This document shows positions 44,835 to 54,818 of a stretch of DNA of 64,000 bases, piece after piece. Source of the DNA: Haloferax sp. Q22 (GTDB taxonomy: Archaea > Halobacteriota > Halobacteria > Halobacteriales > Haloferacaceae); contig NZ_LOEP01000018.1 of NCBI RefSeq assembly GCF_001482285.1, positions 1 through 64,000 on the forward strand, in the 5' to 3' direction. The translations under genes and the position numbers were made by a program. Within the stretch, counting starts at the first letter, position 1, and the number at the start of each line of letters is the position of its first letter. The notes below the pieces were generated by a model. That model saw only the letters and a program-made list of their open reading frames with translations. It was not told the DNA's origin and searched no databases.

Positions 44835-45461
44835 ATGGCCGACGCGCTCGCCCCGCCGACGCTCCCGCCGCTCGACGGGTGGGTCCGCGTCAGCGACGCG
44901 ACGGACCGCCCGTTCGAACTCGGCCCCGTCAGCGTCGTCGCCCGGACCGTCGTCTACGAGGACGCCGCCATTCGCGAGCGCGTCCCGGCGACCGCCGATG
45001 GCCCGTGGCGCTTCCTGTTCGCCACCCGCCTCGAAATCCGGCCGCACACGCCGCCGTCGAAGGCGCTGACGAAACTGGTCGTCAAGCGCGCGAGCGCCGG
45101 CTTCGAATCGCGCCTCGAAGCCCGCGGCTTCTCGGACGTTCGGCGCGTCGAGTCGCGGACGCTTCGGGTTCGGGTCGGCGGCGGTGGCGACAGAACCGAC
45201 GACGGTCGGGGCGACGCGGAGAGCGAAGCCGAGGCCGACGTGGTTCGCTACGCCGCGACCGTCGAACTCGCCGGGGTCGAACTCGCCGCCGACGCCTACC
45301 TCGCGGTGACGCCGGTCGACGGCGAGTTCCTCCTGACCGGCGGCGCGTACCCCCGCGAAGTCCGCGGCGGCGACACCGAGACGGCGGCGTCGCTCCGCGA
45401 GGTCATCGAGCCGGAGCGGTTCAGAGAAGAGCTGTTTCGCGTGATTCGCCGCGTCGGGTGA
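44835..45461 (+). CDS. Unknown haloarchaeal protein
   Basis: A 208-residue soluble protein I do not recognise. It is rich in beta strands, with two halves separated by a Gly/Asp-rich low-complexity segment at about 114-135. There are no Cys pairs, membrane helices or signal peptide. It follows transcription factor S by 40 bases on the same strand but a T-tract lies between. Codon use is typical. Confidence 0.65.
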   Translation: MADALAPPTLPPLDGWVRVSDATDRPFELGPVSVVARTVVYEDAAIRERVPATADGPWRFLFATRLEIRPHTPPSKALTKLVVKRASAGFESRLEARGFSDVRRVESRTLRVRVGGGGDRTDDGRGDAESEAEADVVRYAATVELAGVELAADAYLAVTPVDGEFLLTGGAYPREVRGGDTETAASLREVIEPERFREELFRVIRRVG

Positions 45462-45512
45462 GGCGAGGCGGGTGGGCCGAAAGAGAGGCTGGCCCGACCG
45501 CGTCGGTCTCGC

Positions 45513-46238
45513 TCACTCGTTGCGGGCGAAGACGAGGTAGCCGGTGTGGCCGACGCCGGCGGTCGAGGGTCGCGACCCGCGGTCGTTGAAGTCCATGTGC
45601 CGCTGAATCGTCTCGAACGTCTCCACGTCCGAGAGGCCAACCTCTCTGGCGGCTTCGACGGCCGCGCGCGTGCCCTCCACGAATGGGGAGTAGACGGCGA
45701 CGTAGCCGCCGGTCACGAGCAGGTCGGGCGCGTGCCGGACGACCTCGGGCGCGTTCTCGGTGTCGAGGGTGAGCACGTCGAACTTCGAGTCCGCGAGGTC
45801 GTCGACCTCGTCGGTGATGTCGCCGGTGCGAACGTCGACGCGGTCTTCAACGCCGGCGAGCCGCATGTTCTCGCGGGCGACGTCGGCGAACTCGGCGTCG
45901 CGTTCGAACGTCGTCACGTCGACGCCGAGGCGACCGAGGTACGCCGAGAGGACGCCCGTGCCGGTACCCGCGTCGAGGACGCGCTCTCCGGCCGCGACGC
46001 CGGTGTGGCCGACGATGAGGCCGATGTCGCGCGGCATCATCGGCGCGCCGGTGCGCTCGAAGTGGTTGAAGAGGTCCGGGCCGCGCGGCTCGCGGACGAG
46101 GAACTCCTCGCCGATGTGGGTTTCGAGTGTCTGGCCGGCCTCCACGTCCTCGGGGACGGTGAGCATCCCGAGGTCGGTGTGCAGCTCGTCGCCGGGCGCC
46201 CGGAGGTACTCCCGGTCGCCGTGGACGAGGAGTATCAC
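45513..46238 (-). CDS. trmI: tRNA (adenine-N1)-methyltransferase
   Basis: A 241-residue TrmI-type protein. The N-terminal small domain has [14 protein letters not shown]; motif I is [16 protein letters not shown] (about 85-100), followed by the acidic FERDAEF and NMRLAG. The family makes m1A57/58 in the tRNA T-loop; the archaeal enzyme can modify both positions. It starts with GTG overlapping the NAC stop (GTGA), so the two are translated from one mRNA. Confidence 0.9.
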   Translation of the reverse strand: MILLVHGDREYLRAPGDELHTDLGMLTVPEDVEAGQTLETHIGEEFLVREPRGPDLFNHFERTGAPMMPRDIGLIVGHTGVAAGERVLDAGTGTGVLSAYLGRLGVDVTTFERDAEFADVARENMRLAGVEDRVDVRTGDITDEVDDLADSKFDVLTLDTENAPEVVRHAPDLLVTGGYVAVYSPFVEGTRAAVEAAREVGLSDVETFETIQRHMDFNDRGSRPSTAGVGHTGYLVFARNE

Positions 46239-46606
46239 TCCAGTCGCGCGATGGCCGCGGCGAGGTCGCCGTCTTCGGCCTCCAGCGCTTCGCGGGCCTC
46301 GTCTTCGGGGACGCCGGCGCGCTGGGCCACGATGGCCACGTCGTCGGCCGGGATGGCGTCGGCGACTTCGTCGTTGTCGTCGCCGTCGTCACCGGCACCG
46401 AGTTCGCGCGTCTCGGGCTCGCCGACGATTTGGTAGGTCTCCTGGCCCTGCGCGTCCATGCGCGTGACCTGGGCGTCGCTGAAGACGAGTTCCTCGTCGG
46501 CCGTTTTGATGACGACCTCCTCGGCCTCGAGCTCCGTCACGTCGATGCCCATCTGCTTCATCATCTGCTTCATCTTTCGCGGGTTCATCCCGCCGCCTCC
46601 AAACAT
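46235..46606 (-). CDS. nac: Nascent polypeptide-associated complex protein
   Basis: A 123-residue archaeal NAC. The N-terminus is Gly/Met-rich ([19 protein letters not shown]), then a NAC beta-barrel (about 20-80), an acidic linker and a C-terminal UBA helix bundle ([19 protein letters not shown]). It binds emerging polypeptides at the ribosome as a homodimer. The start at 46606 matches family N-termini. It is the first gene of a two-gene operon with trmI, a conserved archaeal pairing. Confidence 0.93.
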   Translation of the reverse strand: MFGGGGMNPRKMKQMMKQMGIDVTELEAEEVVIKTADEELVFSDAQVTRMDAQGQETYQIVGEPETRELGAGDDGDDNDEVADAIPADDVAIVAQRAGVPEDEAREALEAEDGDLAAAIARLE

Positions 46607-46688
46607 ACCCGAAGGGTCGGGGTGGGCGCTCAAAAGCGTGGCGAACGTCGGTGCGCGGCGGTCGGACCGCGGGCCGGCGGTCGCGCGC

Positions 46689-47357
46689 TCACTCGACCCG
46701 CGTGCTGACCGCGAGGCCGTTGCCGACCGGGAGAACGATGGTCTCGTACCGCGGGTCGGCCCGCACCGCGTCGAGGAACGCCGCGATGCCGCGGGTGTCG
46801 GCGTCGGCCCCGTCCAGCGCCGCCGCGTCGCCCTCGCTCCAGTCGGTGAGCGCGCCGAAGTCGACCGGGCCGCGCATCACGTTGTCGGCGACGACGACGC
46901 CGCCTTCGGCGACGCGGTCAGAGACGAGGTCGAACGCCTCGGCGTAGCGGTGTTTCTGGTGGTCCAAGAGCACGAGGTCGAACTCGCCGTCGACGCCCTC
47001 AAACAGGTCGAGCGCGTCGCCTTCGAGGAACGTCGTCCGGTCGGCGAGGCCGGCGCGGTCGAGAAAGTCCCGCGCCATGTCGAGTTCGTGGGCATCGTGT
47101 TCGGTCAGGTAGAGTTCGGCGTCGTCGGCCATGCCCTCGGCGAACCACGTCGCGGAGTAGCCGAAGCCGGAGCCAAACTCGAACAGCCGCGTCGCGTCCG
47201 CGAGATGCGCGAGGACGCGGAGCACGCCGCCAGCCTCGGGACCGATGATGGGAAAGCCGTGCTCGTCGGCGTAGGTGGCCATCTCGGACTGCACCGCGTC
47301 GTGTTCCGGCGCGGTCGCCGCGAGGAACCGCCGCGTCTCGTCGGTCAGAATGTCCAT
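46689..47357 (-). CDS. O-methyltransferase (CCoAMT-like)
   Basis: A 222-residue SAM-dependent methyltransferase of the caffeoyl-CoA/catechol O-methyltransferase type. Motif I is [16 protein letters not shown], motif II YLTEHD, and the metal-site stretch [14 protein letters not shown] and VVADNVMRG follow. The acceptor is unknown; small hydroxylated compounds are typical. It is separate from NAC by 82 bases and diverges from the mutase gene. Confidence 0.85.
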   Translation of the reverse strand: MDILTDETRRFLAATAPEHDAVQSEMATYADEHGFPIIGPEAGGVLRVLAHLADATRLFEFGSGFGYSATWFAEGMADDAELYLTEHDAHELDMARDFLDRAGLADRTTFLEGDALDLFEGVDGEFDLVLLDHQKHRYAEAFDLVSDRVAEGGVVVADNVMRGPVDFGALTDWSEGDAAALDGADADTRGIAAFLDAVRADPRYETIVLPVGNGLAVSTRVE

Positions 47358-47470
47358 GCCGATAGGGGGCGCGCGAGCGACATAAAATCGGTCGCCGCGG
47401 CCGCGTTCACGGGTTCGGCCGCTACGCTCGCGGTCGGAGATGGCGACCGATATCCGCCGACCCGCGTACG

Positions 47471-47476
47471 CTTAAG
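47471..47476 (+). promoter_or_regulatory. Box A promoter of the methylmalonyl-CoA mutase gene
   Basis: CTTAAG lies 25-30 bases before the ATG at 47501. Confidence 0.55.
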
Positions 47477-47500
47477 TAGGGACAAACCACATCTTCGACC

Positions 47501-49177
47501 ATGTTTGATCCCGACGAGCTCGAAGAGATTCGGGAGGCGAAAGCCGAGTGGGAGGAGGAGACGCTGGGGCCGACCCTCGACCGCTTCGGGGAGCGCAAAG
47601 AGGAGTTCACGACCGACACGGGCGGCAACGTCGTTGAACGGCTCTACACCCCCGACGATGCCGACGTGGACTACGACGAGGACGTTGGCTTCCCGGGCGA
47701 AAAGCCTTACACGCGCGGGGTGTATCCGACGATGCACCGCGGGCGGCTCTGGACGATGCGGCAGTACGCCGGCTTCGGGACGGCCGCCGAGACGAACGAG
47801 CGGTTTCGCTACCTCATCGACAACGGCTCGTCGGGGCTGTCGCTCGCGTTCGACCTGCCGACGCAGATGGGCTACGACTCCGACGCGATGATGGCCGCCG
47901 GCGAGGTCGGGAAGTCGGGCGTCGCCATCGACAGCCTCCACGACATGGAGACGGTGTTCGACGGCATCGACCTCGGCGAGGTCTCCACGTCGATGACCAT
48001 CAACGCCCCGGCGGCCGTGCTGCTGGCGATGTACGTCGCCCTCGGCGACAAGCAGGGCGTCCCCCGTGAGGAGCTTCGCGGCACCATCCAGAACGACATC
48101 ATGAAGGAGTACATCGCGCGGAACCTCTACATCTTCCCGCCGGAGCCGTCGATGCGGCTCATCACGGACATCTTCGAGTTCTGCGCGGCGGAGACGCCGA
48201 AGTTCAACACCATCTCCATCTCCGGCTACCACATCCGCGAGGCCGGGTCGACCGCCGCCCAAGAGGTCGCGTTCACCCTCGGCAACGGCATCCAGTACGT
48301 GCAGGCCGCGGTCGACGCCGGTCTCGACGTGGACGACTTCGCCCCCCAGTTGTCCTTTTTCTTCAACGCCCACAACAACATCCTCGAAGAGGTGGCGAAG
48401 TTCCGCGCCGCCCGGCGGATGTGGGCGAAAATCATGGAAGAGCGCTTCGGCGCGGAGAACCCGAAGTCGATGCAGTTGAAGTTCCACACCCAGACCGGCG
48501 GGTCGACGCTCACCGCCCAGCAGGTCGAGAACAACGTCGTCCGGGTCGCCTATCAGGCGCTGGCGGCCGTCCTCGGGGGCACGCAGTCGCTGCACACCAA
48601 CGGAAAGGACGAGGCGCTGTCGCTGCCGACCGAGAAGTCGGTCCGGACAGCGCTTCGGACCCAGCAGATTCTCGCCCACGAGTCGGGCGCGGCGGACACC
48701 ATCGACCCGCTGGCGGGCAGTTACTACGTCGAGGCGCTGACCGACGACATCGAAGACGAGGCGTTCGACCTGCTCGACGAGGTGGACGACCGCGGCGGCA
48801 TGCTCGACGCCGTGAAAAACCAGTGGGTCCAGCGAGAGATTCAGGACGTGGCCTACGAGCGCCAACGCGAGATAGAGGAGGGCGAGCGCGTCATCGTCGG
48901 CGTCAACGAGTATCAGGTGGACGAAGAGCCGACCGTCGAGGTCCAGGAGGTCGCCGAAGAAGATGAGAGCAAGCAGGTCGAGTCGCTCGAAGCCCGAAAG
49001 GACGACCGCGACGAGGAGGCCGTCGAGGCCGCCTTGGAGGACATCCGCGCCGCCGCGAACGGCGACGAGAACCTCCTCCCGCTCATCGTCACGGCGGTCA
49101 AGGCCTACGCGACGGTCGGCGAGATATGCGGCGTCCTCCGCGAGGAGTTCGGCGAGTACGAACCCGGCATGGCCTGA
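47501..49177 (+). CDS. Methylmalonyl-CoA mutase catalytic (large) subunit
   Basis: A 558-residue acyl-CoA mutase catalytic domain with [20 protein letters not shown] near residue 68-87, [15 protein letters not shown] and the [15 protein letters not shown] region. It converts methylmalonyl-CoA to succinyl-CoA with adenosylcobalamin. The cobalamin-binding domain (DxHxxG) is absent, so it must pair with a separate small subunit, not found in the window. Methylmalonyl-CoA epimerase lies 1.5 kb downstream, placing this in propionate/odd-chain breakdown. Confidence 0.92.
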   Translation: MFDPDELEEIREAKAEWEEETLGPTLDRFGERKEEFTTDTGGNVVERLYTPDDADVDYDEDVGFPGEKPYTRGVYPTMHRGRLWTMRQYAGFGTAAETNERFRYLIDNGSSGLSLAFDLPTQMGYDSDAMMAAGEVGKSGVAIDSLHDMETVFDGIDLGEVSTSMTINAPAAVLLAMYVALGDKQGVPREELRGTIQNDIMKEYIARNLYIFPPEPSMRLITDIFEFCAAETPKFNTISISGYHIREAGSTAAQEVAFTLGNGIQYVQAAVDAGLDVDDFAPQLSFFFNAHNNILEEVAKFRAARRMWAKIMEERFGAENPKSMQLKFHTQTGGSTLTAQQVENNVVRVAYQALAAVLGGTQSLHTNGKDEALSLPTEKSVRTALRTQQILAHESGAADTIDPLAGSYYVEALTDDIEDEAFDLLDEVDDRGGMLDAVKNQWVQREIQDVAYERQREIEEGERVIVGVNEYQVDEEPTVEVQEVAEEDESKQVESLEARKDDRDEEAVEAALEDIRAAANGDENLLPLIVTAVKAYATVGEICGVLREEFGEYEPGMA

Positions 49178-49484
49178 CCTACCGCCCGACTCCCGAGCGG
49201 TCGGCGTCGCCGACGACCGCCCCGCGCCCCGTGCCAACGAGTCACTAACTCTATACTTTCACCCGGCTATCAAGTTTTATTGTCGAACCCCGTGTGGCCA
49301 CATTCGAGGCTTATGATGCCGCTTATCGCATTCTAAACCCGTCACACGCCCGGCCGCTGTCTGTCGGCGCGAGGTTCGCGCCAGCAGTCGCTCGATTGTT
49401 CGAGCAGCTGCGGCCGTCGCGTTGCGGGGCTCTTCGACCGGAGAGCCCCCGGTATCGCATCCGATTGTCCACCTCACCAGACGA
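49178..49484 (+). other. Gene-free gap after the mutase gene
   Basis: This 307-base gap has a short AT-richer part at about 49243-49285 and no convincing frame on either strand. I see no repeat or RNA structure worth naming. It may hold the promoter of the small gene at 49485. Confidence 0.5.
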
Positions 49485-49769
49485 ATGTCACGACAACGCC
49501 CCCGAGACAGTCGTACCGTCTCCGATTATCGCCCCTCGCATCACCGCCCCGCGCCCTCGCTGGCGACGCAGGCCGTCCTGCTCGCCTCGATGGCCGCGGT
49601 CGTCGCGGTCGTCACCTACCCCGCGGCGTCGCTCGCGGTCGCCATCACCGTCGCTGCCATTGTCGCCGTCGCCCGCGTCGTCGTCACCCGGGCCGACCGC
49701 TCGATGCTGACGGTCGACGTGCCTGGCGTCCCCGTCGAGGTCACGGTCGCCCGGACCGCCCGCGACTGA
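49485..49769 (+). CDS. Small membrane protein, unknown
   Basis: A 94-residue protein with a basic, Arg/Ser-rich N-terminus (about 1-25), two hydrophobic helices packed closely at about 28-68, and a short C-terminal strand-like segment (LTVDVPGVPVEV). It resembles small haloarchaeal membrane proteins without known function. The start at 49485 avoids a low-quality extension. Confidence 0.5.
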   Translation: MSRQRPRDSRTVSDYRPSHHRPAPSLATQAVLLASMAAVVAVVTYPAASLAVAITVAAIVAVARVVVTRADRSMLTVDVPGVPVEVTVARTARD

Positions 49770-49921
49770 GGCTCGACCGAACGCCGTGAACCCCACGCCG
49801 ACCCCGCCTGCACGACTTCGCGCCCTCACGCCCCACGCCCACTCGCGCCTCGCGTCCCGCTCTTGACGCGTCCTTTCGCGCTCGCTCTCCTCTCGTTCCC
49901 GACTCGTTTCGTTCCGTCTCG

Positions 49922-50260
49922 TCACCGATTGGACTCGGCGACCCGACCCCGGAGCACCCGAGCGACCGCCACGACGAGCATCGCTTGGAGGTAGCCGAAG
50001 ACGGCGAGCGCCGGGTAGAACGTCGCCGTCTCGCGGACGCCGAACTCGTTGGCCGCGAGGGTGTCGAAGAAGAAGGCGGCCACGAGCGCGGGGTAGTCGA
50101 TGACCCAAATCTCCCTCGGCAACACGCCGAAGAATCCGACTGCCCACACCGCCGCGAGTCCGGCGAAGACGGCGACTGTGGCCCGGGCTGTGGCGAGTCG
50201 GACGAACCCGTGTGCGAGCCGCCGTGGGTCTCGGGTGACCCGCTGGGTCGTCGGCATCAC
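49922..50260 (-). CDS. Small membrane protein, unknown
   Basis: A 112-residue protein with three probable helices at about 25-47, 52-70 and 83-103, and a basic N-terminus. Two adjacent ATG codons (50260, 50257) could start it. No family is recognised. Its start is 7 bases past the stop of the YbjQ-like gene on the same strand, so the two are probably one operon. Confidence 0.6.
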   Translation of the reverse strand: MMPTTQRVTRDPRRLAHGFVRLATARATVAVFAGLAAVWAVGFFGVLPREIWVIDYPALVAAFFFDTLAANEFGVRETATFYPALAVFGYLQAMLVVAVARVLRGRVAESNR

Positions 50261-50267
50261 CGTCGGC

Positions 50268-50636
50268 TCACGCCACGTCGGCGTTCGACTCGGACGCCGA
50301 TTCCGCGTCGGCGTCGCCGTCGGCGACGAGTGTGACGGCGGTCCCGTAGGCCAGAATCTCGGCCGCGCCCTGCGCCACCTCGGCGGTCACGTACCGGACG
50401 CCGACGACGGCGTCGGCACCCATCGCCTCCGCCTCGGCCACCATCCGGTCTGTCGCCTCGTCGCGTGCCTCGGCCATCAGCCCGGTGTAGGACTTGAGCT
50501 CGCCGCCGACGATGTTTCGGAGGCCCTGCGTGATGTCGCGACCGACGTTCCGAGCCCGAATCGTGTTCCCGCGGACGGCACCCAACGTCTCCTCGATGTC
50601 GCGGCCGACGACCGACTCAGTTGTAGTTACTATCAT
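50268..50636 (-). CDS. YbjQ/UPF0145 family protein
   Basis: A 122-residue protein covering the whole YbjQ (heavy-metal-binding-like) domain: VTTTESVVGRDIEETLG, the central NIVGGELKSYTGLM, and GADAVVGVRYVT. The family forms a pentameric ring in solved structures; its function is unsettled. A Glu/Ser/Asp tail follows. The start at 50636 shares one AT box with the divergent epimerase gene. Confidence 0.85.
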   Translation of the reverse strand: MIVTTTESVVGRDIEETLGAVRGNTIRARNVGRDITQGLRNIVGGELKSYTGLMAEARDEATDRMVAEAEAMGADAVVGVRYVTAEVAQGAAEILAYGTAVTLVADGDADAESASESNADVA

Positions 50637-50660
50637 GACATGAGTATCGAACCGTCTGGG

Positions 50661-50667
50661 TTTATCC
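50661..50667. promoter_or_regulatory. AT box shared by divergent YbjQ and epimerase genes
   Basis: TTTATCC on the plus strand (GGATAAA on the minus strand) lies 24-30 bases before the epimerase ATG at 50691 and about 25-31 bases before the YbjQ ATG at 50636. The gap is only 54 bases, so both promoters must overlap. Confidence 0.5.
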
Positions 50668-50690
50668 GTTGCGCCCGACGAACTGGAGAC

Positions 50691-51074
50691 ATGCACTTCG
50701 ACCACGTCGGAATCGCCACCCCCGACGCCGCCGGGCTGGCCGCGCTGTTCGCGGAGCTGTTCGACGCGCCCGTGGCCCACGAGGAGACGTTCGACGGCAT
50801 GTCGGTCGTCTTCCTCGAACTCGAAAACGGCTATTTCGAACTGCTCGAACCCCACGAGGAGGGTGCCATCTCGAAGTTCCTCGACAAGCGCGGCGGCGGC
50901 ATCCACCACGTCGCCATCGAGACCGACGACATCGAGGCCGCGCTCCGGACCGCCGAGGCCGCCGGTATCGACCGTATCGACGAGGAACCGCGCCCCGGCG
51001 CGTGGGGCCACGAGGTCGCCTTCTTACACCCCAAGTCCACGGGCGGCGTCCTCGTCGAGTTCGTCTCGCACTAA
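50691..51074 (+). CDS. mce: Methylmalonyl-CoA epimerase
   Basis: A 127-residue glyoxalase/VOC-fold protein. The metal ligands sit in DHVGIAT (His 5), the strand NGYFELLEP (Glu) and GGIHHVAIET (His), the metal-binding pattern of methylmalonyl-CoA epimerases. It converts the S to the R isomer for the mutase encoded at 47501. A ligase gene begins 3 bases after its stop, on the same transcript. Confidence 0.9.
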   Translation: MHFDHVGIATPDAAGLAALFAELFDAPVAHEETFDGMSVVFLELENGYFELLEPHEEGAISKFLDKRGGGIHHVAIETDDIEAALRTAEAAGIDRIDEEPRPGAWGHEVAFLHPKSTGGVLVEFVSH

Positions 51075-51077
51075 GCG

Positions 51078-53039
51078 ATGACGGGAGACTCCCCCGACGA
51101 CACGGCCGACGACGACGCGCTCGCGGACGAGATTCCCGACGACATAGCTACTGGCGACGGCTCGACCGGCGACGATGGTGACGCCGCCGCGAACGATACT
51201 GACGCCGGAGGCCGCGGGTTCGCCGGACCGATGCGCGACTGGCTCTCCCACCGGGTCGCCGCGACGCCCGACCGAGAGGCGCTCATCCACGCCGCGACCG
51301 GCGACTCGTGGACCTTCCGCGAACTCGACGCGCTCGTGGACGAGACCGCCGGCCAGCTCGCCGCGCTCGGCGTCGAGGCCGGCGACCACCTCGGCGTCGT
51401 TCTCGACCCCGGTATCGACTACGTCCGACTCATCCACGCCGCGACGCGGCTCGGGGCGGTGCTCGTCCCCCTCAGCGACCGGCTCACGCCCGACGAGGTC
51501 GGCCGCAACGTCGAACTCGCGGACGTGACGACGCTCGTCTGCGGCGAGTCCACCGAGTCGACGGCGGTCGAGGCCACGACCGACGTGCCCGTCGTCTCCG
51601 TGGACGACCCGCGCTGGGAGGGCGTCATCAACCTCTCGTCTATCGCGCCGAAGCGGGTCGAACCCGCGGGCTGGTCGCTCTCGGAGACGATGCTCCTGCT
51701 TTTCACCTCGGGGACGACCGGGACGCCAAAGGCCGTGAAACTCACCATGGGCAACCTGCTCGCCAACGCCGTCGCCGGGGCGTTCCGACTCGGCGTCTCG
51801 CCCGACGACCGGTGGCTCGTCACGCTCTCGTTGCACCACATGGGCGGCATCGGCCCGATTCTCCGCGGCCCGCTGTACGGGACGACCGTCGTCCTCCGCG
51901 AGGGGTTCGACGCCGGCGGCGCGGCCGACGACATCGGCAAGTACGACGTGACGGGCGTCTCGCTCGTGCCGACGATGCTCAAGCGGATGCTCGACAGCAG
52001 GGGGACGCTCTCGGACTCGCTCCGCGTGGTGCTCCTCGGCGGCGCGCCCGCACCCGACGAACTCGTCGAGCGCTGTCGGAACTACTCGGTGCCGGTCTAC
52101 CCGACCTACGGCATGACTGAGACGGCCTCGCAGGTCGCCACCGCGACCCCGGACGAGGCGTTCGCCGACCTGGGGACCGTCGGGCGACCGCTGTTTTTCA
52201 CCGACCTCTGGGTCGTCGACGAGGACGGCACCGCCGTCGAACCCGGCACGCCGGGCGAAATCGTCGTCGCGGGACCGACCGTCTCGCCCGGCTACTACCG
52301 GAACCCCGAGGCGACCGCGGACGCCTTCACCGACGCCGGCCTCCGGACCGGCGACATCGGCTACCGCGGCGACGACGGCCTCCTGTACGTCCTGAACCGG
52401 AAGGACGACCGCATCATCACCGGCGGCGAGAACGTCGACCCCGGCGAGGTCGCTGCAGTCCTGCGGGAACACCCGACGGTGGACGATGTCGTCGTGCTGG
52501 GCGTCCCTGACTCCGAGTGGGGCGAGCGCGTCGCCGCGCTCGTCGTCCCCGCCGACCCGGAAGACCCCCCAGACGACGAAGACCTCGACGCCTTCTGCCG
52601 CGAGCGGCTCGCCGGGTTCAAATGTCCGCGACTGGTCGAGACCGCGGAGGAACTCCCGCGGACCGTCTCGGGGACTATCGACCGCGAGGCGGTCCGCGAG
52701 CGGCTGGTCGCGGCCCAACCGGTCGCGGAGGCCGAACCGGAGCGCGCGGCCGATCACGATGACGGTGACGGCGGTGACGACGACGAATTCGACGACAACG
52801 AGGCCGAAGTCGACGAGACGACGCCCGCGAGCGACGAGAGCGGAACCGACGGGGCCGCCATCGACGACGCCGAGACCGACGCGACCGTCGCGGACGCGGA
52901 ACGCGGCGGAGACGACGATGCCGAGGCGATAGCCGACGACGGCGAGCGCGATGATGTCGAGAGTCCGGGGAGCGAAACTGACGACGGCGACGGCGACGAC
53001 GACGCCGACGAACTCGCTCCCGACCGCGACGAGGAGTGA
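51078..53039 (+). CDS. AMP-forming acyl-CoA ligase, o-succinylbenzoate-CoA ligase-like, with acidic tail
   Basis: A 653-residue adenylate-forming ligase. A disordered acidic N-terminus (about 1-48) precedes the core, with the AMP loop FTSGTTGTPKAVK (about 212-224), YGMTETASQVA and the hinge TGDIGYRGDDG. In the C-terminal lysine motif the sequence is LPRTVSGTIDRE, where Thr replaces the usual catalytic Lys. A very acidic, low-complexity tail of about 110 residues ends the protein. It most resembles MenE of menaquinone synthesis. Its operon partner is methylmalonyl-CoA epimerase, so another acyl substrate is possible. Confidence 0.8.
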   Translation: MTGDSPDDTADDDALADEIPDDIATGDGSTGDDGDAAANDTDAGGRGFAGPMRDWLSHRVAATPDREALIHAATGDSWTFRELDALVDETAGQLAALGVEAGDHLGVVLDPGIDYVRLIHAATRLGAVLVPLSDRLTPDEVGRNVELADVTTLVCGESTESTAVEATTDVPVVSVDDPRWEGVINLSSIAPKRVEPAGWSLSETMLLLFTSGTTGTPKAVKLTMGNLLANAVAGAFRLGVSPDDRWLVTLSLHHMGGIGPILRGPLYGTTVVLREGFDAGGAADDIGKYDVTGVSLVPTMLKRMLDSRGTLSDSLRVVLLGGAPAPDELVERCRNYSVPVYPTYGMTETASQVATATPDEAFADLGTVGRPLFFTDLWVVDEDGTAVEPGTPGEIVVAGPTVSPGYYRNPEATADAFTDAGLRTGDIGYRGDDGLLYVLNRKDDRIITGGENVDPGEVAAVLREHPTVDDVVVLGVPDSEWGERVAALVVPADPEDPPDDEDLDAFCRERLAGFKCPRLVETAEELPRTVSGTIDREAVRERLVAAQPVAEAEPERAADHDDGDGGDDDEFDDNEAEVDETTPASDESGTDGAAIDDAETDATVADAERGGDDDAEAIADDGERDDVESPGSETDDGDGDDDADELAPDRDEE

Positions 53040-53127
53040 ACGCGCCCGCGGGTGAAGCCAAATCCGCAGCCCGCGTCTCGCCGGATTGTGTCCAAACAAT
53101 CATTACGTTTTACTGCAAGTGGACTGT

Positions 53128-54789
53128 ATGGTAGGTGCTACCAACCAGACGCTTCGGCCGTTCCTGTGGCGCGCGGGCAAACTCTTTCCGGACCGCGAAA
53201 TCGTCTCTCGGACCGCCGAAGGGCTGGAACGCTACACGTACGCGGAGTACGAGGGACGGGTGGCACAGCTCGCGGGGGCGCTTTCGGACGCCGGCATCGG
53301 GGACGGCGACCGGGTGGCGACGTTCTGCTGGAACCACAACCGACACTTCGAGACGTACTTCGGCGTGCCCTCGATGGGCGCGCAGTTGCACACCATCAAC
53401 CCGCTTCTCCCCGACCACCACATCCAGTACATCGTCGAGAACGCGGCGGACCGAATCATCTTCGTGGACCCGTCGCTCGCGCCGAAACTCGCCGGCGCGG
53501 TCGACGAGGACGCCTTCGCCTCCGTCGAGCAGTTCGTCGTGATGGCCTCCGAGGTGCCGGACGACGTGGGGCTGTCCCCGGTGACTGACTACGAGTCGTT
53601 CGTCGCCGACTTCCCCGACGAGTACGACTGGCCGGACCTGCCGGAGGACCAACCGGCGGGGATGTGCTACACCTCGGGGACGACCGGCGAGCCGAAGGGC
53701 GTCGAGTACTCCCAGCAGATGCTGTGGGCACACACGATGGCGACGCTCCCCAAATCGGGTCTCGACATCGGTGCGGAGGACGTCATCATGCCGGTCGTGC
53801 CGATGTTCCACGTCAACGCGTGGGGCCTGCCGTTTTCGACGACTGCGGCGGGCGCGAAACACGTCTACCCCGGCCCGTCGCCGACGCCCGAGGACCTCGC
53901 GAAGCTCATCGAGGAGGAGGGCGTGACGATGACCGCGGGCGTGCCCACGGTGTGGCTCGGCCTGCTCGACTACCTCGACGAGCACGACGCGGACATCTCG
54001 TCGCTCGAACGCATCATCATCGGCGGGTCGGCCGCGCCCAAGTCGGTCATCCGCCGGTTCGACGAGGAACACGACGTGGACGTGCTCCACGCGTGGGGCA
54101 TGACGGAGATGTCGCCGGTCGGCACCGTCGCCCACCTCAAGCCGGGAATGGAGGAACTCCCCGCCGAAGAGCAGTACGAAAAGCGCGCTAAGCAGGGCCT
54201 GCTCGCGCCGGGACTGGAGATGCGCGTCGTCGACGACGACGGGAACGAGGTCCCGTGGAACGGCGAGGACTTCGGCGAACTCTGGGTGCGCGGCCCGTGG
54301 GTGACGACCGAGTACTTCGAGCGCCCCGACGCGAACGAGGAGGACTACGAGGGCAACTGGCTGAAGACCGGCGACGTGGTCACGGTGGACGAAGACGGCT
54401 ACGTGAAAATCGTCGACCGGGCGAAAGACGTCATCAAGTCCGGCGGGGAGTGGATTTCGTCGCTCGAACTGGAAAACAGCATTATGGCCCACGACGACGT
54501 GGCCGAGGCGACTGTCATCGGCGTCCCCCACGAGCGCTGGCAGGAGCGCCCCGTTGCGTTCATCGTCCCGAAGGGCGGCGTCGACGAGGACGCGCTCAAG
54601 GCCGAACTCGTCGCCCTCGTCGAAGACGAGTTCCCGAAGTGGTGGGCTCCCGACGAGGTCGTCTTCATCGAAGAGGTGCCGAAGACCGCGACCGGCAAGT
54701 TCGACAAGAAGGTACTCAGAGACCAGTACGACGACTCTTCGCTCATCGAGGGTAAGACGCCCGACGCGGAGGCCCCGTCGGACGAGTGA
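53128..54789 (+). CDS. AMP-forming long-chain fatty acid-CoA ligase
   Basis: A 553-residue acyl-CoA synthetase with the full motif set: CYTSGTTGEPKGVEYS (about 187-202), HAWGMTEMSPVG, LKTGDVVTVDEDGY and the C-terminal KTATGKFDKK with the catalytic lysine. It activates medium or long-chain fatty acids for beta-oxidation. The start at 53128 matches family N-termini. The acyl-CoA dehydrogenase lies 93 bases downstream on the same strand, but with its own promoter and an inverted repeat between. Confidence 0.9.
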   Translation: MVGATNQTLRPFLWRAGKLFPDREIVSRTAEGLERYTYAEYEGRVAQLAGALSDAGIGDGDRVATFCWNHNRHFETYFGVPSMGAQLHTINPLLPDHHIQYIVENAADRIIFVDPSLAPKLAGAVDEDAFASVEQFVVMASEVPDDVGLSPVTDYESFVADFPDEYDWPDLPEDQPAGMCYTSGTTGEPKGVEYSQQMLWAHTMATLPKSGLDIGAEDVIMPVVPMFHVNAWGLPFSTTAAGAKHVYPGPSPTPEDLAKLIEEEGVTMTAGVPTVWLGLLDYLDEHDADISSLERIIIGGSAAPKSVIRRFDEEHDVDVLHAWGMTEMSPVGTVAHLKPGMEELPAEEQYEKRAKQGLLAPGLEMRVVDDDGNEVPWNGEDFGELWVRGPWVTTEYFERPDANEEDYEGNWLKTGDVVTVDEDGYVKIVDRAKDVIKSGGEWISSLELENSIMAHDDVAEATVIGVPHERWQERPVAFIVPKGGVDEDALKAELVALVEDEFPKWWAPDEVVFIEEVPKTATGKFDKKVLRDQYDDSSLIEGKTPDAEAPSDE

Positions 54790-54818
54790 GCTCCGGGACG
54801 GTCGTGAATTCTAACGAA

